The notes under the pieces were generated by a model. That model searched no databases. It saw only the letters and a program-made list of their open reading frames with translations, and had not been told where the DNA came from. This document shows, in pieces, positions 48,701 through 60,634 of a DNA stretch of 64,000 bases. Location: NCBI GenBank assembly GCA_016709725.1, contig JADJMG010000015.1, positions 10,521 through 74,520 of the forward strand, in the 5' to 3' direction. The number at the start of each line of letters is the position of its first letter. The first letter of the stretch is position 1. The position numbers and the translations under genes are program-made. This stretch comes from Bacteroidota bacterium. Lineage in GTDB: Bacteria > Bacteroidota > Bacteroidia > AKYH767-A > OLB10.

Positions 48701-49125
48701 AAGCAGTATTATTAGAATTTGATCGAATTACAGAGCGCGGCGGAGTATTGGGTGCCATGGAAACCATGTACCAACGTGGAAAAATTCAAGAGGAATCCTT
48801 GTATTATGAGACCTTGAAACATACCGGTGAATTTCCAATCATTGGCGTGAATACTTTCTTGAGCAGCAAAGGTTCTCCTACGGTGATGCCGAAAGAAGTT
48901 ATTCGTGCTACTGAGGAAGAAAAGGAGTATCAAATTAAAATGCTACAAGACTTACATGCACGAAATGCCGATAGAACGAAAGAACTATTACGGAACTTGC
49001 AAGTGAGTGCCATTCGAAATGAGAATATGTTTGACACGATGATGGAAGCTGCGAAGTATTGTTCACTCGGACAAATCACCTCTTCCCTTTTTGAAGTGGG
49101 TGGTCAGTATCGACGAAATATGTGA
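45746..49125 (+). CDS. icmF: Fused isobutyryl-CoA mutase IcmF (one frame break)
   Basis: The combined frame is about 1126 residues: a B12-binding domain (about 1-140) with the axial DGHDAS motif (H25), a MeaB-type GTPase chaperone domain with Walker A GITGTGGAGKSS, and a mutase domain with PTYQGDLPKGND-like and SGYHIAEAGANPITQLAFT (the CoA-mutase barrel). This order is that of IcmF, which carries its own chaperone and rearranges isobutyryl-CoA and butyryl-CoA. A break at about 46211, where one A is missing from AAAAC, splits the first domain off; one added A restores NNQYAIARLISAAEN in frame. Methylmalonyl-CoA could also be used; residues deciding the substrate were not checked. It has its own promoter. 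Confidence 0.9.
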
Positions 49126-49466
49126 TTGGAGGTTGGCTACAGGCAACAAGCTCTTTACCTGACCTCAACCTGTTTAGGTTGTATTAAACAATACCTTAAC
49201 ATTAGTAAGCCATTGAAAATAAAATTAATATCACCGACAAGTATCTTTACGAAGATTTAAACTTGCAGGGTTTTAAAATTCGCCTTACTTTTGAAAAGTA
49301 TAACTAGATTGATTTTATATTGCTTTTGATTTAATGTTGTATTAACGGCGTTTTGTCTCTTGCATACAAGCATCGGTCTTTTTGTAATTATTAAACTGTA
49401 CTGATTGTGTTGTAGCAGGTTGAATGGTGCGAGAGACCTTTGCAGTTTTATAAATTATAATTCAAG
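49126..49466. promoter_or_regulatory. Gene-free region with possible promoter of the giant gene
   Basis: No gene is visible. GACCTTTG (49435-49442) differs from TAnnTTTG by one base, and TTG at 49410 may be the -33 element (22-base spacer). A short AACCTG/TTAGGTT repeat (about 49169) is too small to call a terminator. Confidence 0.35.
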
Positions 49467-49475
49467 ATGTTACCT

Positions 49476-52400
49476 ATGCAAACAATTCGACGGTATTTGT
49501 TGTTTATTTATTGCTCTCTTTTTCTGGTCAATGATGCGATGGCTCAGGTCAGTTCTTCGTTGAAATTTGATGGCATTAATGATCATGTTCAGTTTAGCCA
49601 GCACATTGTTCCTACTTCAGGTGATTTTACTATTGAATTTTGGTGCTACCTGAATAATACCGGTTCAGCTCAAACACTCATTTCGCAAGGAGTATCAGGT
49701 GACGCATTTTTGTAAGTGTTGCTAGCCGGGAGTAGTAAGCATAGGAAATGATTGGTTGTTTAGCGGTACAGTTACCCTTTCTGCAATGGGTTCATGTGGC
49801 TGTAGTCAAGTCCGGAACTAATGGTAAGTTGTACATCAATGGAGTTCTCTTTACTTCTACTTCAGGGTTTTCACCAGCCTCCGGAGGTGCTTTCACCAGA
49901 CTTGGTGTACAAACTGATGGCACTAGTGAATTTGCCAACGTTTTTCTGGATGAATTAAGAATCTGGAATGTTGAGCGAACAGAAGCTGAGATTCAGGCAA
50001 TGCGAAATTGCCAAATGAATGCTTCACTTTCCTCCTTAACTGCCAACTATCACTTTGATAACGGCATTGCTGATGGCAATAATTCAAGTCCTGCCCAAAT
50101 TACTTTGTCCAGTCAAACCGGAAGTCCCGCCAATGATGGTACACTTTCTGGATTTGGTCTGACCGGCACAAATTCTAATTGGATGTCTTTTGCTTCCATT
50201 GCTTCAGGTAACTCTTGTTCATTATTCTTTGCCGATACTGATGCGGATGGATTTGGTGATCCGTTAAATAGTATTTGGGCTGCCACTACTCCTACTGGAT
50301 TTGTAACGAATGCAGGTGATTGTAATGATAGTGATGCGTTAATTTTCCGGAGGCCACCGAACGTTGTAATGCAATTGATGATGATTGTGAGCTTGCGGTG
50401 GATGATAGTTTGGAAATTCCAAAAATTTTCACGAATCGCTCTCCTGTACTTTGTCAGGGTGAGTCAATTCAACTTTCAAGCGTTTTGCCCGGAAATTTTG
50501 CCTGGAGTAACGGATTTATTAATACGACCATAATTGTAGTTACTGCTTCAGGTGATTATGTTTTAACCAATACGGCAACTAATTGTTCTTCGGATACCTT
50601 ATCAGTACTGTTTAATACTGCTTCAGCTACTCCGGTAATTACTCCCGTAGGTTCAACAGAATTTTGCAATGGAGATTTCGCCGTATTATCTGCTTCGCCA
50701 GCCCAAAAATATTTTTGGTCAAATGGTGATAGCCTGAGTACTATTCAGGTTTACACACAGTCAACAATAACCTTAACTGTTCTCGATTCCGGATCAGTAT
50801 GTATCTCGCAACCTTCTGCTCCGGTTAGCCTGACCGTTAAATTGCCAACGCCTCCACCAACGATTCAGAATTTTGGCCCCAACAATTTATGTGAGAGTCA
50901 AACCACATTTTTAAACATCGCTAACGGACCATTTTCTTACCAGTCGATTTTGTGGAATAATGGCAGTACCGGAACTTCCATAAGTGTAGGCCCGGGCATT
51001 TATTCTGCAAGAGCTGTTTCGTTTAATGGATGTATCTCGTTGCCTTCGCCCGCAACTGCAATTTTTGAAATTTTACCGCTGCCAGACCTGTTATTGAATT
51101 GCAGTCGGGTTATACAAATCCGGACTGTGGAAATGGATCAGTTGGTTTGGTAGCGTCTGGTGGATCAAGCTCTTATTTATGGAGTAATAATTCTTTTGGT
51201 CAGTTTTTGAATGCAACGGTGAGCGGTAATTACAGTGTTAAAGGGGTAAATAATGGTTGCTTTACATCGCCTTCTGATTCAATAGATGTGCAAATTTTTC
51301 CACCACATCCAACACCAGTTATTTCTGCGAACGGACCTTTGATTGTTTGTACACTTAACGGATTGCAGTTAACTTCTTCTCCTTCCTTTAAATATTCCTG
51401 GAGTACCGGAGAAACTACTCAAACTATCACCGTAAACAAGGGCGGTAGTTATTTTGTAAGGACAACGGATGTAAACGGTTGTTCAGCACAATCTAATTCA
51501 GTAATTGTAGATGGCGCTGTAAATGGTTTCAGAGATGCATCTGTTCTCAGTAGTGGTTCCTTTCATTTTGTCAGGCGACAGTGTAGTATTAACCGCATCT
51601 ACAGCTATAGGTTTCATGGAGAATGGCTATTTATGGAGCAATGGAGCTACAACCAAAAGCATTAAGGTTTACAATCAAGGTGATTATTCTGTAACCGTTT
51701 CTTTTAATAACGGTTGTACTTCGCCGCAGTCAGGAATTGTTCCGGTTAGAGTAAGCGCAACTTCTGTAGCACCTGCTATTTACACCTATGCACCATTGAA
51801 TGCCTGTTTGGATGGAAATCTGTTTACGCTTTATTCTACCTCTTCTTCAAATAATCTCTGGAGTACCGGTCAAACAACGCAGAGTATAAATATAACATCC
51901 GGTGGCACTTTTACGGTTACTGCTACAAACACAGCCGGATGCGTGAGCGGCACATCTGCCCGCTGACAATTGTTCGTTCACTTCCTGTTGTGCCGGTAAT
52001 TTCAGCTTCAGGCTCACTTTCGTTCTGTTTAGGTGACAGTGTAATATTAACATCCAGTTCACCAATTAATAATTTGTGGAGCAATGGTGAAGTGACTCAA
52101 AGTATTACAGTCAGAAAAAGTGGCGTTTTTTCAGTACATTATCTCGATAGTCTGGGTTGTTTGTCTGCAACCTCTGCTCCAGTAAGCGTTAATGCAAACC
52201 CTTTGGGTACAATCCCCTCTATTAATTTAATTGCTTCTCCGGTTTTATGCGAAGGAGGAAGTGCTCAGTTATCAACAAGCAGCGCTTCCGCAATTTTATG
52301 GAATACAGGTGCAACAACTTCGTCTATCACTATTAATACAACAGGTTATTACAAGGCGCAAACAACAAATTTATTTGGATGCACTTCTCCATGGTCTGAT

Positions 52401-55400
52401 AGCATTTATCTGTATTTTAATCCTGTTCCTTCGCAGCCTGTTATTACGGCTAATGCACCTGTTGACTTTTGTGATGGTGCGACAGTACGTTTGACTTCTA
52501 CAGAAGGATATGCATACATATGGAGTGATGGGGATGCTGCGCGAAGCAAGTTAATTAGTAACAGCGGTGCTTATAGTGTTCGCATTGAGGATAGTTTAGG
52601 GTGTATTTCACCTCCATCAGATACAATTTTTGCTACCAAGCGGACAGCTCCTCCCAAACCGGTATTATCTACAGAAGGTATTGTAACTATTTGCGGTGGT
52701 GGACCGGGATTCTTTGTTTCTTCAAGTCCTGCAGCTGGATATTTATGGAGTACCGGTGAAACAACAGCAAGCGTAATGTTGCCTTATGATGGTAGCTATT
52801 CAGTGAAAGCTATCGATTCATTTGGTTGTAAGTCGGAACCTTCCAATTTGTTAAATGTTGCTGTTAACAATAGTATTTCAATACCTGGTTTTCAGTCTAC
52901 AAGTAACAATGTTTGTGAGGGTGATTCTATTCTTCTGACATCAAACACGCCTTTTCATAATCTATGGAGCACAGGCGATACTACCAGATTTATATATGTA
53001 AAGACCGGTGGAAATTATACACTTACTGTAAATGATTCTGCGAATTGTCTGGCAGGTACTTCCAATCCGTTTTCTATTACTCTCAGACCGAGGCCGGATA
53101 CACCTGTTCTGACTGCCGATGGGCCAACTGAATTTTGCGCAGGTGGCTCTGTATTTGTTTCTGCTCCATTTGTAAATACAGGACAATTTTATAGCTGGAG
53201 CGATGGGTTATTTACCACCGGACCCGGACGATTTGCAAGTGTTTCAGATACTTTATCCGTTGTCCGTATTGATTTTTCTGGCTTTGGTTGTAAGTCGCTT
53301 CCATCAAATGAATTATCAATAGTTGTGAATCCTCTTCCGAATGCCCCTTCAATTACAGCTGATGGGCCAACCGTGTTTTGTCCAGGCGATAGTGTGGTAC
53401 TTACATCAAGCGTTGCATCAGGTAACGTATGGAGTTCAGGTGATACCACACAGAATGCCGTGATTAAAGTATCTGGTACCGTGAATCTTTTTATTGTTGA
53501 TGAAAATGGTTGTCAGTCTCCATCCGTATTTCAGTTGGTGTTAGTTGAGTCTCCTGCTTCTCCACCGGTTATTAATACCAGCGGACTAGACACTGTGCTC
53601 TTCCAGAGTGAAACAACAATTCTTTCTGCTACAGGTGGATCATCCAATCAGCAATTTGTGTGGAATACCGGTGTGTCGCCATTTGAAAATATTCTGAGCG
53701 TTAATTCAACTGGAAGTTATTATGCCTATTTCGTTAGTTCAAACGGATGTGTTTCAGCAAATTCAGATACTGTTGATATAGTAGTTCATCCGAATCCTGC
53801 AAAACCGGTTATTGTTTCTGCTGGTCCGTTGATTTTAAATAGTGGCAATAATATCTTATGCAGTAATGATTCTTTGGTTTTGAGTACGGCCTTACCAGCC
53901 TATGAATATAAATGGGAGGCAGGAGGTTTTTCTGTCTTTTCAGCTGATTCAACTTTTCTTGTGGTAAATCCGCCGCTGGTGGCTTTTGGCGGCAAGGCAT
54001 ATACAGTTACTGTACGGGATTCCTTCGGCTGCGTTTCTCCAATATCCGATGCTATTGTAGTGGGTGGTCAAACTTCTCCGGTTGCTTCTATTTTCCTTGC
54101 GGCAAATCAACAGGCAGTGTTTTGTGAGGGAGGAGGTACAATAATTACAGCCAATGTTTTAAATCAGAATTATTTGTGGAGTAATGGCCAGACAACTTTC
54201 AGTTTTCCTGTTGATTCTTCCGGTATTTATACGCTTACTGTTACTGATAATATTGGATGTGTTTCAGAACCTTCTGCGCCATTTACTGTAACTGAAATTC
54301 TCGGTACAACAACGCCGGTTATTACTGCATCAGGCAAATTGAATTATTGTCCCGGTGAACCAATTAATCTAACACTGACCTCCAGTTCACCGACTGATAA
54401 TTCATGGGCCGGACTTAATACATTTACGCAAAGTATAAATGTGTTTTTACCCGGTATCTACACCGTTAATACTTTTAATAACGCAAACTGTATTTTAGGA
54501 TCTGCCAGCATTGAGATTACACAAGATCCTTATATGCCTGCTCCGGTAATTACGCCATTGACAGCTACCAGTATTTGCCCTGGCGATTCAATTGTACTTA
54601 GTTCAGACCAGCCTGTCAGAAACATCTGGAGTACTGGTGATACATCTCAGGTAATAACAATTCACTACGTAGATATTGGAGCAACCGGGGCCATGCCCGT
54701 CTATTTAAATTATTTTAATGAGAATGGTTGCAGGGGCTTAGATTCTGTTGTTATTGGTATTTTTCAAATCATTCCGGATACTGCTAAAATTGTGGTCATG
54801 GGAAGCACAAATTTTTGTGATGGTAGTTCTGTTGTTCTGATGTCGCAAAGTTTCGCAGCCAATTATTTCTGGAGTACCGGCGAAACTTCATTATCCATAA
54901 CCGTTAGTGATCCTACTACTATCACATTGCAGTGGTTTAATAATAATGTAGGTTGTCTTTCAATTATTTCATCACCGGTAGTTTTAAATGAATTGCCAAA
55001 TCTTACCTGGTACAGGGATAGCGATTTAGATGGATTTGGAGATCTTGCAGTTACTACTTCAAACTGCTTTTTACCTGCAGGTTATGTAAGTGACAGTACT
55101 GATTGTAATGATTTTAATTCTCTTATCATAAATCCTCAGAGATATTTCGCCGATACTGACAATGATGGTTATGGTGATTTGAATGATTTCGTAACCGTTT
55201 GTGCAGCTCCTTCAGGCTATGTAGCGGATAGCCTTGATTGCAATGATTCAGATAATCAGATACGTCCCGGTGGATTTGAAAAGTGTAACGCAGTAGATGA
55301 TGATTGCGATCAGTTGATTGATGATGGTGTTGTACGGCCTGTGATTACAGCCTCAGGTACTACAATGATTTGTGCACCCGGATCAGTTACGTTAACATCC

Positions 55401-56003
55401 GATGTGCCCGCAGGCAACATTTGGAATACCGGTGCTTTCAGTAGCAGCATTACAGTACTTCAGGGTGGTATATATTATGTTACGAACTCCATCAATCTCT
55501 GTACGTCTGATACGCTTCAGGTAATTGGTTGTTTTGAATTGATAATGCATCAGGCTATAGCATCTGCAGGAAAGGATATTAGTGGCAGCAATGGTAACGT
55601 CAGTTTTACTGTGGGTCAGCCATTCTTTGTTACTAAGACTGGTTCCACAGGTAAAGTCCGCGACGGAATACAACAGCCTTATGTATCGCCATCCGGTGTA
55701 CTGAATGTTTTTGTTTTCCTTCAGGGATTCTACCAGCCGGGGAATCCTCCACTTATTGAAATTCTGGGTCCGGGAATCTGTGATACCATTACTGTAAATC
55801 TGCATGCCGGATCGGCTCCCTATGCAAAATTGTACTCAAAGAAGGTGCTTCTCAGCAGTTCCGGTACGGCAAGTCTTCCTTTTCCTTCATCGTTGCAGGG
55901 TAGCTCCTACTTCATATCCATACAACATAGAAATTCAATTGAAACATGGAGTAAGGAGCCGGTAATGTTAGGTGCATCAACCGGATTCGACTTCACACAT
56001 TAA
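49476..56003 (+). CDS. Giant Ig-like-repeat surface protein (several frame breaks)
   Basis: About 2175 codons. A signal peptide (MQTIRRYLLFIYCSLFLVNDAMAQ) is followed by a LamG-type sandwich (SSLKFDGINDHVQFS, WVHVAVVKSG, NVFLDELRIWN), MopE-like metal-binding repeats (DTDADGFGDP...DCND near 50230-50400 and again at 55140-55330) and about 15 tandem modules of roughly 85 residues with PVITASGPxxFCxGDSVVLTSS, LWSTGETTQSI and DSxGC motifs, an Ig-like/PKD type. Frame breaks at about 49690-49790 (several), 50343, 51087, 51560 and 51959; most are corrected by one base in a homopolymer. The end, with GVLNVFVFLQGFYQPGN and FDFTH, lacks the modules that usually follow and the T9SS domain. A cell-surface adhesin or matrix protein is likely. 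Confidence 0.8.
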
Positions 56004-56036
56004 CAATCAATACATCCTTCAGAAATAATAAAAGCT

Positions 56037-57883
56037 ATGAAAAATATCTTTCCTAATTCTCCCCTCCGTTTTGTGAAGCATCGAAAGTTCAATGTGAATT
56101 TTCTATTGGTGTTCGTTGCCTCAATATTGATGCATTGCGGTCAAGTTTTTTCTCAGGCACCACAGCGAATGAGTTATCAGGCGGTTGTTACCGATACTGC
56201 TGATGAACCTTTGATTAATGCCAACGTGGGTGTTCGAATTAGTATTCTGCAGGGAAGTGCTGTGGGTACGCCGGTATATGTTGAGACACATACGACCATT
56301 ACTAACTCGAACGGACTGGTAAGTCTGGCAATCGGCGACGGAAATGTGGTGTCCGGTACAATGTCTTCCATCGATTGGTCTACGGGAACCTATTTTGTGA
56401 AAACGGAAACCGATCCTACCGGAGGTTCAACGTATACCATAAGTGGTGCATCGCAACTTTTGAGCGTCCCTTATGCATTGTATGCTGCAAATATCAGCAC
56501 CGCTGTAGGGCCTCAGGGTCCAGCCGGACCTGATGGAAAATCAATATTGAGTGGAAGTATTGATCCAACCTTCGCACAAGGGGTTGATGGCGACTTTTTC
56601 TTGAATACAACTACTGCTACTTTGTTCGGTCCTAAGTCTGGTGGACTTTGGAGTAATGCTATTATTTTAACCGGACCTCAGGGACTGGCAGGACCGCAAG
56701 GCCCGATTGGGAATACAGGTCCTCAGGGTCCGCAAGGTTTGACAGGAGCAACTGGCGCTACCGGTTCTCAAGGCCCGATTGGAAATACAGGTCCTCAAGG
56801 TCCGCAAGGTTTAACAGGAGCAAATGGTGCTACTGGTCCTCAAGGCCCGATTGGGAATACTGGTCGCAGGGTTTGAGGGAGCAACTGGCGCTACCGGTTC
56901 TCAAGGCCCGATTGGGAATACAGGTCCTCAGGGTCCGCAAGGTTTAACAGGAGCAACTGGCGCTATAGGTCCTCAAGGCCCGATTGGAAATACTGGTCCG
57001 CAGGGTATTCAGGGCTTAACAGGTGATACCGGTGCTCCTCAAGGCCCGATTGGGAATACTGGTCCGCAGGGTATTCAGGGCTTAACCGGTGCTACAGGTC
57101 CTCAGGGCCTGCAAGGTTTAACAGGTGCTAGTGGCGCTACGGGTCCGCAAGGTCCTCAGGGTATTCAGGGATTAACGGGAGCTACAGGCTCAACCGGAGC
57201 TCAGGGTCCGCAAGGTATTCAGGGTTTAACCGGCGCTACAGGTGCTGCCGGAGCAACCGGTCCTCAGGGGCCGTCAGGAATTAATGGTAAGACATTGTTG
57301 AACGGTACAGTTAATCCGATTTCCGGTCAGGGTACAGATGGAGATTTCTATCTTAATACAACTACTTCTACGTTGTTTGGACCAAAAGCCTCCGGTCTTT
57401 GGCCGGGTGGTGTTTCATTAATTGGAGCATCAGGTGCAACAGAGCAACAGGAGCAACAGGGGCTTGGGTGCAAGCCCTTCAGGTGTAGTGAGTGTGTTTC
57501 CGTTTTTTGGGAACATTGGTACTGTAGCAGCTTCAAGTTTAGTTTATGTCTTTGCTGGCCCAACTGTAAATGTTACTATTACTTCAACTTCCCAAAAACT
57601 GATTGCATCTGCCGCTGTACCATTGGCTACAACTTCAACTACTGTTGCAGGCGTGAAATTAGGAATATGCTATAAGTTGGGTGCAGGAGCGGTTACAAAT
57701 TTCGTGGGAGGTGGTTATACTTTCGTTGAGGTTAACTCTGTTCGTCACAGTTTTTCGGCTGCAGCTTCTGTAACCGGTCTTGCGCCGGGTACTTATCAGG
57801 TAGGTGTAGGCGTTTCTAATGGTAGCACTGTAATTCTAGATAAAAACGATTTTGTAAATGGCTATGTGATGCTCGTTAACTAA
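56037..57883 (+). CDS. Collagen-like protein (at least two frame breaks)
   Basis: The start gives a long signal-anchor and an N-terminal module found in many Bacteroidota collagen-like proteins (QRMSYQAVV, INANVGVRISILQGS, LLSVPYALYA). A G-x-y region follows from about codon 155, interrupted by DGDFFLNTTTATLFGPK, with the same block again after the repeats. The repeat body (56719-57270) is built of G-P-Q-G-P/I-Q-G-L-T-G-A units. The C-terminal module (SVFPFFGNIGTVAASS...TYQVGVGVSNGS) has the look of a TNF/C1q-like trimerisation domain. Breaks at about 56865 and 57440 appear in repeats. It lies 33 bases after the giant gene and may be co-transcribed. A trimeric surface fibre is inferred. Confidence 0.8.
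56719..57270 (+). repeat. Collagen-coding tandem repeat of about 72 bases
   Basis: Four or more copies of a 72-base unit encoding a 24-residue GPQGPQGLTGATGATGSQGP-type block, followed by shorter IQGLTGAT-rich units. The copies are close to identical, so copy-number change and assembly error are both likely; a 6-base in-frame loss is visible where GA and PQ meet (about 57035). Confidence 0.85.
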
Positions 57884-57986
57884 AATTTGGTTAGAGACAC
57901 TTAAAGTTGCTGAAACAGGAACTCTAAACGAGAAAGAATTAAATCAAGCAATTAATTTAATTAAAAGAATTAATAATACTTATTGA
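57882..57986 (+). pseudogene. Possible C-terminal gene remnant
   Basis: An open stretch KIWLETLKVAETGTLNE continuing to IKRINNTY and a stop, with no start codon. The amphipathic helical pattern looks protein-like, but no family is recognised. It starts right at the end of the collagen-like gene. Confidence 0.3.
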
Positions 57987-58171
57987 CGCATTCAAAAGGG
58001 TAAAAAATGGGCAAAAAATAGCCACTATAAAATTAAAATAAATGACCACTACCCTTAAAAACACCAAAATTTGTATCGAAAAGTTAAATTTCGATATCGT
58101 AGGAAAAATGTCTCTGAAACTTGGTAATTATTGTCCCATTGAAATATTTTCCTGACATACAAAGTTGCCAG

Positions 58172-58294
58172 TTTAAAAAGAAAAATTACACAATTGTTGA
58201 CGACCCGACTGTTCTTTTCTCTTATTCTTATTCTGAATCTGTGTATCATTTGGAAGATTTTATGGGATTAGAAAGCAAATGGCGTGAAAGATAG
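58172..58294 (+). pseudogene. Possible second gene remnant
   Basis: An open stretch of 40 codons with FKKKNYTIVDDPTVLFSY and YHLEDFMGLES, ending in a stop, without a start codon. Composition is protein-like; the family is unknown. The rest of the gap 57884-58397 shows no gene. Confidence 0.3.
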
Positions 58295-58397
58295 ATAAGG
58301 CTGCTTTTAACAGCACAGAATAAATTGGAGTCCCGAAGCCTCTTGACGCCAACTTCTTGTAGCAGAAAAACGTTAGAGGCTACAGACCTTCTTGCAG

Positions 58398-59519
58398 CTA
58401 TTCCTCCAACCATCTGCTTAAAAACACATCATATACGTACCACAATCCATCTTCTTCAAATACCATTTCTTTTTCTTGAAGTGCTAATAAGGCAGTTTGT
58501 ATTGAGCTGGCTGATCCTAAATCATACATCTTTATAAATTCTCCACTCATCACTTTTTTTGCACCTTTTTCTTTCGCAATACCATTCAGTAAATTCCATT
58601 GATTATTGGTAAGGAGTTTTCGGTAATTAAAATAAACTGATTTGTTTTCCTGTAATATTTCTTGAAATAATCTTTCTACATACCATTCATCTGGATTCTT
58701 AATTCCACGAGCAAAAAGTCGATTACAAACCAACTGAATATAATAAGTATGATGTCTGCAAAAATCTAAAATGCGGTCGGCACTTTCAATGGATATTTTT
58801 CGCTTGTGTTGTGCAAACTTTTTAACAATGAAATCAGCATAAATTTCATGTTCAATCGGCCCTAACTCCATCATATCGGTACTTTGATAAAAGGGTCGAC
58901 CATGATCACTAAACATCGCTTGAAGGATGCTACTATGACTCCCCGAGAAAATGAATCTAATGTTTTTTGATCGCTGTACAAAAGTACGCAACAAGGCTTC
59001 TGTATTCTTCTCTTTGTATTCGGTAATTTGTTGAAATTCGTCGAGAGCAATTACTATATTTTGTCCGCTTCTTTCCATGTAGGAAAAGATTTGATCGAGG
59101 CTATGTTCGGCTTGGAAGTTAGCATCCAATGTAAATTCAATGGCAGGTGCACCACTCACTGGATCATACTGTATAACTGGGCGCAAATGTGTAAAAAAAT
59201 TACTGAGTTCGCGCATCAATTTGATATGATTAGCATCCAGTTTTCCCAGGGTATATTTTGCTAAATAGCGGATAAGATCCGCTTGTGATTGAGTCGGATA
59301 TAAATCAATGTAAAAAGTTTTTATTCCTTTCTTGCTCTTAAGTTTTTCAAAGACATGTTGTATCAATCCTGTCTTTCCCATTCTTCGTAAAGCCGTCAAC
59401 GTTGTATTTCGACCATTGCGAATGGCTTCAAGTAATCGTTCTGTTTCTTGTTCACGGTCACAAAAATTTTCAGGACCTTGATAACTGATCACAGGGAAGG
59501 GATTTTGGTTTTGATCCAT
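58398..59519 (-). CDS. AAA-type ATPase (ATPase_2 / archaeal-type NTPase family)
   Basis: The 373-residue P-loop NTPase starts with NFCDREQETERLLEAI, carries Walker A in LRRMGKTGLI, Walker B IVIALDEFQQI and a sensor-like IRFIFSGSHSSILQAMF, then a winged-helix-like C-terminal part (SGEFIKMYDLGSASSIQTALLALQ) ending WYVYDVFLSRWLEE. This layout matches the archaeal-type ATPase family (DEXX-box ATPases) that is repeated in many bacterial genomes; its role is unknown and partly linked to mobile elements. It is flanked by remnants on one side and repeats on the other. A palindrome lies just upstream. Confidence 0.8.
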   Translation of the reverse strand: MDQNQNPFPVISYQGPENFCDREQETERLLEAIRNGRNTTLTALRRMGKTGLIQHVFEKLKSKKGIKTFYIDLYPTQSQADLIRYLAKYTLGKLDANHIKLMRELSNFFTHLRPVIQYDPVSGAPAIEFTLDANFQAEHSLDQIFSYMERSGQNIVIALDEFQQITEYKEKNTEALLRTFVQRSKNIRFIFSGSHSSILQAMFSDHGRPFYQSTDMMELGPIEHEIYADFIVKKFAQHKRKISIESADRILDFCRHHTYYIQLVCNRLFARGIKNPDEWYVERLFQEILQENKSVYFNYRKLLTNNQWNLLNGIAKEKGAKKVMSGEFIKMYDLGSASSIQTALLALQEKEMVFEEDGLWYVYDVFLSRWLEE

Positions 59520-59527
59520 TTTACAAT

Positions 59528-59546
59528 ATTACGCATTTTCCGTAAT
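59528..59546 (-). promoter_or_regulatory. Palindrome upstream of the ATPase gene
   Basis: ATTACG (59528-59533) and CGTAAT (59541-59546) are separated by 7 bases, flanked by TTTAC and GTAAA. The pair lies 9-27 bases before the start at 59519 and could be an operator for autoregulation; this is only a suggestion. Confidence 0.35.
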
Positions 59547-59639
59547 GTAAAGAAGGTAATTTATGAAATTTGTTGTTTCTTCATTTTTTCAAGTCAAATT
59601 CGGTGATAATTGGATGTAAACCGTGGTCAATTAATAAAA

Positions 59640-59880
59640 GACATTTTCTAGCGCATCTTCAAAGCGCAAGCCTTAGCGACTTTGCGCCTTTGCGAGAGAA
59701 TTCCTGCGTTTAAAAGCTAATGTTCGAATTATAAAGATAGTAGTCAAATTAATGTTCAAGCCTCTCCCCAGCCCTCTCCAGGGGAGAGGGAGTAATAAAA
59801 TAAAATGAAATTTGGATTTAACCATAGTAATCTTTGCGAGACATTTTCCTCTCCGCCTTTGGGCTTTTTTACCCTCCCAT
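59640..59880. repeat. Repeat-rich gap
   Basis: CTTTGCGCCTTTGCG-type repeats at 59680-59700 and again near 59830, and a CCTCTCC/GGAGAGG palindrome at 59756-59792 that closely resembles the one at 950-990. No gene is seen in 59520-59932. Confidence 0.6.
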
Positions 59881-59920
59881 TTCATTTAATTAAACTCCTA
59901 TCTACCTCCCTAAAATTTTT

Positions 59921-59928
59921 CATCTTTG
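59921..59928 (+). promoter_or_regulatory. -7-like element of trmH
   Basis: CATCTTTG differs from TAnnTTTG by one base and ends 4 bases before the GTG at 59933, as for other leaderless starts in the window. Confidence 0.4.
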
Positions 59929-59932
59929 TAGT

Positions 59933-60634
59933 GTGAAAAAAACGCAGCCAAACGAGGTTTCTCCTGCTCTTCTTGCTTATTTACAGGGCTTTATATCGGA
60001 TGATCGGAAAACTCGATTTGAAGAAATCTTGTCGGAAAGAACACGTCATATCACTTGTGTTTTAGAAAATATTGTAGATGCGCATAACGCCAATGCTGTG
60101 ATTCGCACCTGCGAATGTTTCGGGATTCAAGATGTGCATGTGATCGAGAATGAAAGTCGGTTTAAACCGGCGAAGAAAGTATTGCAAGGAGCTCATAAAT
60201 GGTTGAGTATTTATAAGTATAAAGAGGCTGGTTCAAAGTCGATGGATTGCATCCAATCGCTAAAATCAAAAGGCTATAAAATTGTTGCCACTTCTCCGCA
60301 TGCAGGAAGTATTGATATTCACGAACTGGATTTACATCATCCCTTAGCTATCGTAATGGGACAAGAGAATGTTGGAATTTCAGATGTGGTAAAAGCCGAA
60401 GCCGATGTCTTTGTAAAAATACCGATGCATGGATTCACCGAGAGCTTAAACATTTCGGTGGCTGCTGCCATTTTATTGCAAGATATTTCGAGTCGATTGA
60501 GACGTACTGAATCCGTTAATTGGAAACTATCTGAACAGGAAAAAGAGATCATTCGCAATGAATGGACACTCAAAAATATTTATCGTAATGAGTTGTTAAT
60601 TGAACGTTTTTATCAAGATCAGAAAAATGAGTAA
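59933..60634 (+). CDS. trmH: tRNA (guanosine-2'-O-)-methyltransferase
   Basis: The 233-residue SPOUT enzyme methylates the 2'-OH of G18 in the tRNA D-loop with SAM. NANAVIRTCECFG carries the conserved Asn/Arg of motif 1, IVMGQENVGIS is motif 2 and IPMHGFTESLNISVAAAILL motif 3, forming the knot. The length fits TrmH. The GTG start is preferred because it follows a -7-like element and gives the usual N-terminus. Its stop overlaps the TatD-like gene by 8 bases. Confidence 0.92.
   Translation: MKKTQPNEVSPALLAYLQGFISDDRKTRFEEILSERTRHITCVLENIVDAHNANAVIRTCECFGIQDVHVIENESRFKPAKKVLQGAHKWLSIYKYKEAGSKSMDCIQSLKSKGYKIVATSPHAGSIDIHELDLHHPLAIVMGQENVGISDVVKAEADVFVKIPMHGFTESLNISVAAAILLQDISSRLRRTESVNWKLSEQEKEIIRNEWTLKNIYRNELLIERFYQDQKNE

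Noticed and set aside
46249..49125. icmF read as two separate genes, B12 domain and mutase
   Set aside because: One added A joins them with the exact family sequence and domain order, so a split is less likely than an error.
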